A model generated the notes under the pieces. It was not told where the DNA came from, did no database searches, and worked only from the letters and a program-made list of their open reading frames with translations. 64,000 bases of DNA from CAZJVD01 sp964549505. Its GTDB lineage: Bacteria > Bdellovibrionota > UBA1018 > CAZJVD01. Of the stretch, positions 7,968-15,216 are shown one piece after another. Within the stretch, counting starts at the first letter, position 1. Every line of letters begins with the position of its first letter. Where the stretch lies: positions 1-64,000 of the forward strand of contig CAZJVD010000012.1 of assembly GCA_964549505.1 (NCBI GenBank), in the 5' to 3' direction. A program made the translations under genes and the position numbers.

Positions 7968-9851
7968 CTACTTTTCTCGAATCCTGAGCACGGTTTTCTC
8001 GCACTCGGTGACACTCAGAAGTTTATCGAGCATCGTGACGGTGATGGGGTGACTTTTCCTGCGCACTTGAAAGTATGTGTGCTTAGCAAACCGTTTGCCT
8101 TCAGGGGTGCTATTCAAGGCCGCGTAGAGAGGTTTTATCCACGCATTTCTACCCACCGTCTGTAGATGATGGACGAGCGCTGTTCGAGCTGGCTCATAAG
8201 CAGCCGGAATTGTTTTTAGAAACCAATCCATGCGCAATTCTGCATTTCGGGACCGAGTAAACCCAAATCGACGATCGAGTTGTTCGAGCTGCTCGTGACT
8301 GAGTTGTGCGGGAAGGGCACGAAGAAAACAGATATACGTTTGGCCATTCCAATGCGACGTGGCCTGAGCGTCGGGCAAAGATCCATCGGCCAACCAGGAC
8401 TGAGCCGCCTGTCGGGCTTCGATCATCATTTTTGATACGATGGGAGGGCTATTGAGTGGAAGTCCGGGGCCATCGATCCATTCGTCGATTCGTAAGCGGG
8501 GTTCCCACGATGGATCTTGAGATAGGAGATGCTCGCGCAAGTAGGTCAGAAAACCATCGGTTGAGATGGACTGAAAGGCGTGACGATCGAAGTACTGCTT
8601 CAGAAACGCATCAAACTTTTCACGGCCCACCATCTCTTCGATAGTGCGCAAAAAGAGATAACCTTTTTCATAAGCCACTCGAGTGATCGCTTCGTCCGGA
8701 TGACGGCCTTCGAGCTTTAGCCGCAGATGAGTGTCCCGACTTGGCAGTCCCGCCATCGTCGATTTCAATGTCGAATCAGCTACGACGTTTTTTATCTCAG
8801 CCGTTTCTTTTCCATAGAGTATCTCGAGCAATCGACGCTCGAAATAAACTGTAAAACCTTCGTTGAGCCAGAAATCGTGCCAGCGTTCATTGGTTACGAG
8901 ATTGCCGGACCAAGAGTGGCCCAGCTCGTGGACAATCGTACTCACTAAGGCGCGGTCGCCGGTTATCAAGGCCGGACTGGCGAAAGTCAGGCGCGGATTT
9001 TCCATTCCTCCGTAGGGGAAACTTGGAGGCAGAACAAGAACGTCGTATCGGCCCCAGCGATAAGGACCGAAGTGATTTTCTGCAACTTTCATGATCTCTT
9101 CGAGATCGTTGAACTCACTTGCGGCTGCGGCGAGTATCGACGGCTCCGCGTAGATACCCGTCCGAGGACCGATGGCCTGAAATTTTATGTCTCCCACGGC
9201 GAGCGCGATCAAATAAGAAGGAATGGGTTGTGGCATTTGGAAATCGTACGTTCCGGTCTCACTCGTCGTGACCGGATTTTCGGCACTCATGACCGCTAAA
9301 AAACCAGGATCCGTTTTTATGTGTGCGGAATAGGTGACTCGCACCTCTGGAGTGTCTTGGCATGGTATCCAGGTGCGCGCATGAACGGTTGCTCCTTGGG
9401 TAAACAAATACGGCTTGATTTGACCAGCTGTTTGGCTCTTGTCCAGCCATTGCAACCCAGAGGCGTTTCCGCCTGTTCGATAATAGACGGTTACTTTACC
9501 GATGCCGGGCCGGATGCTCACCTTCAACTCGGTCCCCAAAAAGGGGTCTTGTTTTCCCAACTGAAAAACGGCCGGTTCTTCGTCGCCACCCAAGGTCACA
9601 CGCTCGATGATCAGGTCTTTCGTGTCGAGAAAGAGGGCGCCTGTCCCCGTTATGTTTTCAAAGGTCAGAACTGCTTTTCCGGCTAATTCGCGATTCGAAA
9701 AATCAACCGACAGATCTAAGTCGATGTGTCGGACGATCGCTTCGTGGGGGCGAGCATAAGAGTGGGGGTCTGGATCCTTACCTGAGGCGGCGAAATAAAA
9801 GGAGGAAGTTAGAAACGTGATAATTAATAACGACAGTTTAAAAAATGACAT
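7968..9851 (-). CDS. Secreted M1 family aminopeptidase (leukotriene A4 hydrolase-like)
   Basis: 627 aa. Signal peptide at residues 1-22 (FFKLSLLIITFLTSSFYFAA), so it acts outside the cytoplasm. M1 exopeptidase motif YGGMEN at 280-285 and zinc motif HELGH at 308-312 with the second glutamate E331 in LNEG are all present. The C-terminal 200 residues are helical, as in the LTA4H subgroup. It should remove N-terminal amino acids from peptides; an epoxide-hydrolase activity is not implied. A typical nutrient-scavenging enzyme in predatory or scavenging bacteria. Confidence 0.9.
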   Translation of the reverse strand: MSFFKLSLLIITFLTSSFYFAASGKDPDPHSYARPHEAIVRHIDLDLSVDFSNRELAGKAVLTFENITGTGALFLDTKDLIIERVTLGGDEEPAVFQLGKQDPFLGTELKVSIRPGIGKVTVYYRTGGNASGLQWLDKSQTAGQIKPYLFTQGATVHARTWIPCQDTPEVRVTYSAHIKTDPGFLAVMSAENPVTTSETGTYDFQMPQPIPSYLIALAVGDIKFQAIGPRTGIYAEPSILAAAASEFNDLEEIMKVAENHFGPYRWGRYDVLVLPPSFPYGGMENPRLTFASPALITGDRALVSTIVHELGHSWSGNLVTNERWHDFWLNEGFTVYFERRLLEILYGKETAEIKNVVADSTLKSTMAGLPSRDTHLRLKLEGRHPDEAITRVAYEKGYLFLRTIEEMVGREKFDAFLKQYFDRHAFQSISTDGFLTYLREHLLSQDPSWEPRLRIDEWIDGPGLPLNSPPIVSKMMIEARQAAQSWLADGSLPDAQATSHWNGQTYICFLRALPAQLSHEQLEQLDRRFGFTRSRNAELRMDWFLKTIPAAYEPARTALVHHLQTVGRNAWIKPLYAALNSTPEGKRFAKHTYFQVRRKSHPITVTMLDKLLSVTECEKTVLRIREK

Positions 9852-9965
9852 TTTTCGAACTCCAAAGACCCAGCGCGTTAATACCCCAGCGAGGCTGTCG
9901 AGTCAAAGGAGACGCGCCAAACGCGGCCCCCCGTCGTTAAGTAAGGCTCGTCTATTATAAACATA

Positions 9966-10005
9966 CTATGTGTTGCCGTTTATCATGATAAACGGCAACA
10001 TATAG
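9966..10005. promoter_or_regulatory. 30-bp perfect palindrome (40 bp near-perfect) immediately before an ATPase gene
   Basis: Positions 9971-10000 form a perfect palindrome whose left half reads TGTTGCCGTTTATCA; extending to 9966-10005 adds five more pairs with one mismatch. The last base is five bases from the ATG at 10011, so the RNA hairpin would cover the ribosome-binding region, and as DNA it would make an ideal dimer operator. It is likely autoregulatory for the DUF4143 ATPase, or a recognition site used by it; this is inference from position and symmetry. Confidence 0.6.
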
Positions 10006-10010
10006 ATAGA

Positions 10011-11153
10011 ATGTACTATCAGCGCACTCTGGATCTCAAGTTCCTATTAGCGAAGAAAAGCCATTTTCTCTTCGGTCCACGCCAAACGGGCAAGACGGCG
10101 CTCATTCATCATGCATTAAAGAAAGTGCAGATCTTTGACTTACTAGATGAAGACGTCTACGAAAAACTGCTCCGTCGTCCCCGCCAACTTGGGGAAGAAA
10201 TTACATCCCGAAATCGCTGGGTCGTGATCGATGAAATTCAAAGAATCCCGTCACTCTTAAACGAAGTGCATCGGCTGATCGAAACACGGCGTATCCATTT
10301 TCTGCTCACCGGCAGCAGCGCCAGAAAACTGCGTCGTGGCGGCGCGAACCTACTGGGTGGACGTGCATGGAACGCTGAATTGTTTCCGCTGACTACAGCT
10401 GAGATCCCAGATTTTTCACTCATTCGTTATCTGAACACGGGTGGGCTTCCATCCGTTTACCTCTCCAAGAATCCTGGAGAAGAACTCAAAAATTACGTTC
10501 GGCTTTACCTCAAAGAAGAAATTCAAGCTGAAGCTCTCGTTAGAAAGTTGGATCATTTTGTACGCTTCTTGGACACCTTAGGCCTCGTGGGCGGCCAAGA
10601 GCTCAATTACCAATCGATTTCAAACGACGCAGGCGTTCCGCAACGTACCGTGGCTGCCTACATCGAGGTCTTAAAAGATACTTTAATGGGTTTTGAACTC
10701 ACTCCGTATCTCAAAAGCAAAAAACGCAAAGCAATCACGCGATCAAAATTTTTCTTCTTCGACGTTGGGGTTGCCAATGCGTTGGCCCAACGAGGGGAAA
10801 TCCGTGACCGTTCAGAGCTCTTCGGAAAGTGTTTTGAACATTTCATCCTGCAGGAGATCCGAGCGTATTTGTCCTATCGTCGGAAAGAAAGTCCCCTTCA
10901 GTATTGGAGAAGCACCTCTGGATTTGAAGTGGACTGTGTTGTCGGAAACGATCTTGCTCTCGAGATTAAATCCACCACTCATTCTAACGAATCTCATATC
11001 AAGGGATTGAAGGCCCTTCGCGAAGAAGGGCTTGTTAAGCAGTTCTTTCTCGTAACCCAAGATTCTGAGGAACGGACGATGGAAAAAATTCGTGTCTTGC
11101 CTTGGAAGAAGTTTCTGAAAGAACTTTGGTCAGGGCGGATTGATATCGTCTAG
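10011..11153 (+). CDS. AAA ATPase with DUF4143 domain (COG1373-like)
   Basis: 380 aa. P-loop GPRQTGKT at residues 22-29, Walker B WVVIDEIQRIP near 70-80 and sensor LLTGSSARKLRRGGANLLGGRA near 100-120 are typical of this AAA group. The C-terminal third is the DUF4143 region, with FFFDVGVANAL and a nuclease-like core (FEVDCVV...LALEIKST) resembling the E-x-K part of restriction-type endonuclease folds. Function of the family is poorly known; members occur as isolated accessory genes in bacteria and archaea. The preceding palindrome and lack of operon partners fit a self-contained, horizontally moving unit. Confidence 0.88.
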   Translation: MYYQRTLDLKFLLAKKSHFLFGPRQTGKTALIHHALKKVQIFDLLDEDVYEKLLRRPRQLGEEITSRNRWVVIDEIQRIPSLLNEVHRLIETRRIHFLLTGSSARKLRRGGANLLGGRAWNAELFPLTTAEIPDFSLIRYLNTGGLPSVYLSKNPGEELKNYVRLYLKEEIQAEALVRKLDHFVRFLDTLGLVGGQELNYQSISNDAGVPQRTVAAYIEVLKDTLMGFELTPYLKSKKRKAITRSKFFFFDVGVANALAQRGEIRDRSELFGKCFEHFILQEIRAYLSYRRKESPLQYWRSTSGFEVDCVVGNDLALEIKSTTHSNESHIKGLKALREEGLVKQFFLVTQDSEERTMEKIRVLPWKKFLKELWSGRIDIV

Positions 11154-11202
11154 CGCGTGTCGTTAAAGAAAAGAAGGTTTAGCGGTTGGGGTTGCTACGA
11201 TC

Positions 11203-11230
11203 TAGACAAAGTCTCTGTTTGCGCTATTAT
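11203..11230 (+). promoter_or_regulatory. Putative sigma-70 promoter
   Basis: TAGACA at 11203-11208 and TATTAT at 11225-11230 are separated by 16 bp and lie 28 bp before the ATG at 11258, which has an AAGGGAG Shine-Dalgarno. Drives the small exported protein that follows. Confidence 0.45.
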
Positions 11231-11257
11231 CGGCGAGAAAATTAAAAGGGAGACTTT

Positions 11258-11758
11258 ATGAAACCGTTATTTCTTGCGATCGCATCCGTGTTGGCCAGTC
11301 ATTCTACTTTTGCTCATGAACTACCAGATACAGAGCTTGCTTGGCGCTTAGGCAGCGGAACTAAGATCGTTTTCCTTAAGGACGTCATTTTACCTGCAAA
11401 CATTTCGACAGTGACGTTTTGTTCCGGGCGCTTTACGACGAGTGACGACCCATGTGAAGCACACGAAGAGGATGTTTGCCAGTTGGAGTTTGTGCCGTCG
11501 ATTGAAACTCAGATTATTGAAGCAGAATCCTCTTTTACGCTCACAAAAGCGGAACGAGGATATTCACCTCGCTTATCTGTTCTGAACTTCGATCACCTAT
11601 CCGTAAAGCGGGTCGTGTGCTTTCAAAGGGTTCAAAATGAGCCGTGGTACCAAGCAGCAACCATTGGTGGTGTGAAAAGCGCTTTGGGAGAGCACGCAAA
11701 GATTTGCCAAAGTGCACCAAGGCCGGTTGGCGTTCTAAGCGGTTGTGAAGCAAAGTAG
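11258..11758 (+). CDS. Hypothetical exported cysteine-containing protein
   Basis: 166 aa. Signal peptide MKPLFLAIASVLASHSTFAH with likely cleavage after Ala. The mature part contains six cysteines (one at VTFCSGRF, one in DDPCEAH, one in VCQLEF, one at RVVCFQ, one at KICQ, one at SGCEAK), suggesting disulfide bonds in the periplasm. No family recognised. It is a single gene between the ATPase and a convergent PaiB-like gene. Strong Shine-Dalgarno AAGGGAG supports the start. Confidence 0.75.
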   Translation: MKPLFLAIASVLASHSTFAHELPDTELAWRLGSGTKIVFLKDVILPANISTVTFCSGRFTTSDDPCEAHEEDVCQLEFVPSIETQIIEAESSFTLTKAERGYSPRLSVLNFDHLSVKRVVCFQRVQNEPWYQAATIGGVKSALGEHAKICQSAPRPVGVLSGCEAK

Positions 11759-11765
11759 ACACCGG

Positions 11766-12383
11766 TCACCGGTACGCTTTCATGAGAGCCGCCATGCTCT
11801 GACTTGGTTCATCGGTCTTCGCAGATAATGCTTCAATCACCCTCAAACGATCGGCGTCGTCTCGATTCTGACTGAGCTTAAATTTCGCTTCAATATGGGA
11901 AACCGAAATTTCAAAGCCAACGATCGCTTGCGTGAGATCTCGGCGAAAATCTTCGGGAAGATCGTACTTCCATCCTGATCCTTCTTCGGTCTCATACTTT
12001 GTAACGAGAGCCTGCAATATCGATTCGATGCCGTCGTGGTCTTGGACAAGCCGAGCAGTTCCGGTCATGTGAACGACTGCGTAGTTCCAGGTGGGCACAT
12101 TCACAGGATCTGTATACCAAGCTGGACTGATGTAGCGATCGGGGCCACTGAAGACGCTGGTTATCTTGGTGTCGGGCTGCCACGACTTCCATTGAGGGTT
12201 GCCTCGTGCCATATGGCCGATCAACGTTCCCTTCGGGCCTCGGCTGCGGTCAACCAAGAGCGGGAAGTGGTTGATCAGCAAACCGCTATCGCCACCTGAG
12301 ATCACCGTTGCAAAACTATGCGTCTCGCAGAATCTGAAAATCTCGGTCAAATCATCGTTTCTAAACTGTATGGGTGTGTACAT
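11766..12383 (-). CDS. PaiB/FMN-binding negative regulator family protein
   Basis: 205 aa. The sequence follows the PaiB family throughout: MYTPIQFRNDD start, INHFPLL, GHMARGNPQW, the central VFSGPDRYISPAWY and PTWNYAVVHMTGTARL. PaiB proteins adopt an FMN-binding split-barrel fold; in Bacillus PaiB was described as a negative regulator of sporulation and protease genes, while others are likely pyridoxamine-oxidase-like flavoproteins. Biological role here is unknown. Confidence 0.88.
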   Translation of the reverse strand: MYTPIQFRNDDLTEIFRFCETHSFATVISGGDSGLLINHFPLLVDRSRGPKGTLIGHMARGNPQWKSWQPDTKITSVFSGPDRYISPAWYTDPVNVPTWNYAVVHMTGTARLVQDHDGIESILQALVTKYETEEGSGWKYDLPEDFRRDLTQAIVGFEISVSHIEAKFKLSQNRDDADRLRVIEALSAKTDEPSQSMAALMKAYR

Positions 12384-12432
12384 TTACACTCCGTGTGATG
12401 CTAGCGCCAATGCGCTCACGCACTCGGTGGAA

Positions 12433-12445
12433 TATGGTGGGCAGT
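12433..12445. other. att-like direct repeat of the tRNA-Lys 3' end
   Basis: TATGGTGGGCAGT occurs here and again at 14152-14164, where it is the 3' end of the tRNA-Lys gene (including the encoded CCA) read on the plus strand. The copy lies on the side of the tRNA where an element inserting at its 3' end would extend. A partial third copy (TGGAATATGGTGG) is at about 12916-12928, sharing the flank upstream of this site. Suggests a former integration event bounding 12433-14164; no integrase gene remains. Confidence 0.45.
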
Positions 12446-12449
12446 CGGG

Positions 12450-12493
12450 CATTCTGGTCGAACCACTGGTGGTGCCCCGGAAATACCAGAATG
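12450..12493. repeat. Inverted repeat next to the att-like site
   Basis: CATTCTGGT at 12450-12458 pairs perfectly with ACCAGAATG at 12485-12493, enclosing a smaller CCACTGGTGG hairpin. It follows the stop of the minus-strand gene fragment ending at 12497 and could be its terminator, or part of a recombination site. No T-run follows on the minus strand. Confidence 0.4.
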
Positions 12494-12496
12494 ATA

Positions 12497-12706
12497 CTAT
12501 TCAAATAGGTATTCTCCATATTCAAGGTTGAATTTCTTTCGAGTCATATAAACCAATTTATTACCACGAACAGAAAAAACCATCGCATATCTGTCGGCAA
12601 TGTTATTTCCGCCGTCCCAAGTTGCTATCCCTATTTCCAGAGTTCCATCTCCGTTAATATCTGCAACATACAATAAGGTCTTCAGCTTTTTTCGCATAAG
12701 CCTCAC
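12497..12706 (-). pseudogene. FG-GAP/VCBS-like gene fragment
   Basis: 69 codons containing a calcium-loop-like repeat motif ADINGDGTLEIGI and then WDGGNN, followed by FSVRGNKLVYMTRKKFNLEYGEYLFE. This looks like the last repeat and end of a longer exported repeat protein; there is no signal peptide or upstream domain, so it is probably a truncated remnant brought in or cut by the rearrangements of this segment. A short intact gene cannot be excluded. Confidence 0.45.
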
Positions 12707-12888
12707 TTCTTTTGGACGGTGATCTTCTTGAAGCCTATCGTGACGCGGCTAAGAGTACGTCGCATGGGGAGTATCAAACGTTAATGAAAGAAAAGCTGCG
12801 CGAAGCGATTTTTGGAAAACGAGTCGATCCCGCTCTTCGCGATGCGATCCGTGAGGTGGCGCGTGAGGAAATCAAGAAGGCAGTGTGA
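12700..12888 (+). pseudogene. C-terminal remnant of an unidentified gene
   Basis: A plus-strand frame open from 12700 to the TGA at 12886-12888 encodes GDLLEAYRDAAKS followed by a basic helical segment (MKEKLREAIFGKRVDPALRD, IREVAREEIKKAV). It has the composition of a real protein end but no start codon with a ribosome-binding site except an internal ATG at 12784 giving 34 aa. No homologue recognised. Probably the tail of a gene truncated during integration or excision. Confidence 0.3.
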
Positions 12889-13005
12889 TGCGACTTCCCT
12901 TTTATTGACTCACTCTGGAATATGGTGGAGGAGATCAACACGCAAACCGCGGAGACGAAGTGGAGCCACGGGCGGAGAATTCCCCCTGCCATTGACAATG
13001 TCCAT

Positions 13006-13023
13006 ATAGTGTTATAACACTAT
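13006..13023. promoter_or_regulatory. 18-bp palindromic operator in the brnTA promoter
   Basis: ATAGTGTTATAACACTAT is a perfect 18-bp palindrome. A TTGACA box at 12992-12997 lies upstream, and a TATAAC-like -10 is inside the palindrome (13013-13018), with a short 15-bp spacer. A repressor bound here would block RNA polymerase. BrnA-type antitoxins are ribbon-helix-helix-like autorepressors, so this is the expected place for their operator. Confidence 0.6.
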
Positions 13024-13026
13024 GAC

Positions 13027-13386
13027 ATGGCGAAATGGGAATTCGTCGATTGGCTGCTGTTTTGGATACTCGAAACCTCCCATTTTGAGTTCGAGTGGGA
13101 CACAGGCAATCAGACGAAAAACCAAAGGAAACATAAGATCTCCGTGGAAGAGGTTGAGCATGTATTTCGTTCAGGGCTTGCCGTTCCGCTGGGAATTCAA
13201 ATCAGTCCCGAAGTTCCTGAGCAACGTCTTGGTCTTATTGGTCCTTCGCCGAGCAGTCGCTTACTTCAGGTGGCATTTGTCTTACGAGAAGGCCGAGTTC
13301 GTCCAATTAGTGCCCGACCAGCGAAAAGAAAGGAGAGAAAACAATATGAAGAAACTCTACGTCAAATCTCTGAAAGAGTACGATGA
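13027..13386 (+). CDS. brnT: BrnT family toxin
   Basis: 119 aa as drawn. The BrnT core begins with FEFEWD (about residue 20) and continues with NQRKHKISVEEVEHVF, LGLIGPS, LLQVAFVLREGRVRPISARPAKRKERKQYEE, which matches the RelE-like ribonuclease fold of BrnT. Most BrnT proteins start directly at the FEWD motif, so the first 19 residues (MAKWEFVDWLLFWILETSH) may be untranslated or an extension; no better ATG exists and the start is uncertain. The 3' end overlaps the antitoxin gene by 41 bp, as usual for toxin-first brnTA operons. Confidence 0.82.
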   Translation: MAKWEFVDWLLFWILETSHFEFEWDTGNQTKNQRKHKISVEEVEHVFRSGLAVPLGIQISPEVPEQRLGLIGPSPSSRLLQVAFVLREGRVRPISARPAKRKERKQYEETLRQISERVR

Positions 13387-13588
13387 GCCTTTTGAGATTG
13401 AAGCGGATAAAATATTGGCTGCCATGAGGCGATATAAGGATTCGAAAAAGAAGCCTACCAGCGTGGCTCTCGATGAAAGAACCATTCAGGAGCTGAAAAA
13501 GGCGGCCGAAAGGCAGGGCATTCCCTACCAAGTTCTGATTCGCGTATTTATCCTCGATGGCCTAGAGAGATTAAAAAAGGCGGCGTAA
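13346..13588 (+). CDS. brnA: BrnA/CopG-like antitoxin
   Basis: 80 aa from the ATG at 13346, which has a good AAAGGAGAG Shine-Dalgarno. The frame is open upstream through the toxin gene, but the antitoxin logic and ribosome site fix this start. The C-terminal half (SVALDERTIQELKKAAERQG, PYQVLIRVFILDGLERL) is a ribbon-helix-helix type DNA-binding segment, and the N-terminal part would bind and neutralise BrnT. Expected to autoregulate through the palindrome at 13006-13023. Confidence 0.8.
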   Translation: MKKLYVKSLKEYDEPFEIEADKILAAMRRYKDSKKKPTSVALDERTIQELKKAAERQGIPYQVLIRVFILDGLERLKKAA

Positions 13589-13607
13589 GCTCTCGCGATA
13601 CTGAAGC

Positions 13608-14018
13608 TTATTTTGATTTCGTAAATTGGCACGCTATATAGGACGTACCTTTATAGGTTCCGTTTAAATAATAGGGATCATAGTCCGAAGTGAAATCAGA
13701 TTGCGTACTCACCGGTAATCCGCCCATGGTGCGGCATTTGTCCTCAGCTTTTTTATCCGCACGACTGCGAAGACTCTGAATAAAGGCATCGTAACCACCT
13801 GAATTTGGACTATCCGGGCTATCCAGCACATAAGTGATTTCTCTCACGATTCTGATATCAGAATTCGTATTTTTGCACGCAGTTGCCATGAGGTTTTTGG
13901 CCTTTACGCACACATTCAAGATTTCGTTGTCTAAAATAGAAGAGGAAGCAATTACAGCTGTGCCGCTAGTATTGAAAAAAGCGACCATCACGAGACCAAG
14001 CCAAAATAATTTCCGCAT
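13608..14018 (-). CDS. Hypothetical exported protein
   Basis: 136 aa. Signal peptide RKLFWLGLVMVAFFNTSGTAVIA, then a mature domain with four cysteines (LNVCVKAK, ATACKN, EDKCRTMGG, YIACQF) in a spacing that suggests two disulfides. No family recognised. It lies between brnA and the tRNA-Lys gene, within the segment bounded by the att-like repeat, and may be cargo. Confidence 0.65.
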   Translation of the reverse strand: MRKLFWLGLVMVAFFNTSGTAVIASSSILDNEILNVCVKAKNLMATACKNTNSDIRIVREITYVLDSPDSPNSGGYDAFIQSLRSRADKKAEDKCRTMGGLPVSTQSDFTSDYDPYYLNGTYKGTSYIACQFTKSK

Positions 14019-14117
14019 ACAACCTCATTTTGATTTTGAACCCAAGACTATCAGCTTATAGCAAATTATAACTCGAGTAGTTAATTATTGGTTTCTTGAT
14101 TTAATTTTGGATTTTAG

Positions 14118-14135
14118 TTCGATGACCTCATCGAA
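14118..14135 (-). terminator. Inverted repeat downstream of tRNA-Lys
   Basis: TTCGATGACCTCATCGAA can form a 7-8 bp stem. It lies 18 bases past the 3' end of the minus-strand tRNA gene and is followed on that strand by an A/T-rich stretch without a clear T-run. It may serve as the tRNA transcript's terminator. Confidence 0.4.
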
Positions 14136-14151
14136 TTGACAAAGAAAAAAT

Positions 14152-14164
14152 TATGGTGGGCAGT
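14152..14164. other. tRNA-proximal copy of the 13-bp att-like repeat
   Basis: TATGGTGGGCAGT covers the encoded CCA, discriminator and the first acceptor-stem bases of tRNA-Lys. It is the partner of 12433-12445. Integrases of many genomic islands use exactly this part of a tRNA gene, so the copy within the intact tRNA would be the regenerated side. Confidence 0.45.
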
Positions 14165-14229
14165 ATAGGGATCGAACCTATGACCCGGTGATTAAGAGTC
14201 ACCTGCTCTACCAACTGAGCTAACTGCCC
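14154..14229 (-). tRNA. tRNA-Lys (anticodon CTT)
   Basis: 76 bases on the minus strand including an encoded CCA. The acceptor stem GGGCAGT/ACTGCCC pairs over 7 bp; the D-arm reads AGCTCAGTTGGTAGAGC; the anticodon loop is CTCTTAA with anticodon CTT (Lys); the T-arm contains GGTTCGATCC. All arms are intact, so the gene should be functional despite the likely integration at its 3' end. Confidence 0.95.
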
Positions 14230-14335
14230 ACTGTTTTCTCTAGAGTTTTAAGGGCTTAACACGAGGGGTCGTCGTGTGCAAGGGGGCTGCAAGTGGGAGC
14301 TGGCCTTCTGGTGTCGAACTCCATAAAATAAGGCG

Positions 14336-15178
14336 GTGTGCTTTCTCAAAGGACTGAGAAACCTTACTTTTTTTCTCACAGGGATGGGGATGGCGGGGGC
14401 GACGAGCTTCATTATTCGGCCGTTACCCGAGATCACCGAGAGTATTCCTCATATCGTTCGCGGTGTCGCGGGGAAGGGTTACTCCGATTGGAGTACGACC
14501 TCCGACGGCGGTAGCCGCATCTTTACGTATACTGAGATAGCGGTCGAAGAGGTTTTGCGTGGCGAGATCACGGGCACGTCGATTCTAGCGCGTGAACTCG
14601 GCGGCGAGAAAGACGGCCAGCGCATGGAGGTTCCAGGAACCTCAAAGTTTCATGTGGGGGAAAAGGTCGTTCTCTTACTCGCGGATCCAGTGCCCGAAGA
14701 CCGTGGCGCTTATCCGATCGCTAGCCTGATGCTCGGTAAATATCATCTCTCAAGAAACCCGGACGGATCAGAGGTACTGACCGAGGGTGTTTTTCTCGCG
14801 GCGGAACAGGGTAGGGGTGTGCATGACGACGAAGCCGAACGCCAAGACGCCACCGGCCTTGGTCATCGGAATGGCCATAGCGACACCAAGAAACCTTGGA
14901 CGTTCGAAGCCTTTCGCAAAATGGTCAAGGGTCAAAAGTACGTTTCGAATACCGAAAAGCTACAGGCTTCCAAGCAGTTACTCTCGAAACCCTCTCGCGA
15001 ACCACCTTCGGGGCCGCCGCAGGCACCACCATTGCAAAATAAAGATGCTGCCGGTGTTCCTGGCGCAAGCTTGGAACCATCGACATCGTTTCCGAGTTGG
15101 ATCTGGGCGGTCGCTGGATTGATCGTTCTAGGTCTCCTGTTCATTTTTTGGGGGATGGGAACTTCTCGAAAAGCGTAA
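14336..15178 (+). CDS. Hypothetical exported, C-terminally membrane-anchored protein
   Basis: 280 aa from a GTG at 14336 (AAGG a few bases upstream). N-terminal signal-like segment LTFFLTGMGMAGATSF, a compact beta-rich domain (HIVRGVAGKGYSDWS, YTEIAVEEVLRGEITG, FHVGEKVVLLLADP), a Pro-rich linker near 225-245 and a C-terminal membrane helix (WIWAVAGLIVLGLLFIFWG) with a short basic tail. The domain layout suggests a periplasmic domain tethered to the inner membrane. It precedes the matrixin gene by 38 bp, so the two are probably cotranscribed. Confidence 0.7.
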   Translation: MCFLKGLRNLTFFLTGMGMAGATSFIIRPLPEITESIPHIVRGVAGKGYSDWSTTSDGGSRIFTYTEIAVEEVLRGEITGTSILARELGGEKDGQRMEVPGTSKFHVGEKVVLLLADPVPEDRGAYPIASLMLGKYHLSRNPDGSEVLTEGVFLAAEQGRGVHDDEAERQDATGLGHRNGHSDTKKPWTFEAFRKMVKGQKYVSNTEKLQASKQLLSKPSREPPSGPPQAPPLQNKDAAGVPGASLEPSTSFPSWIWAVAGLIVLGLLFIFWGMGTSRKA

Positions 15179-15216
15179 AGAAGTAAACCGGTTTTCGCCA
15201 AGGAAGGGCGGGACTC

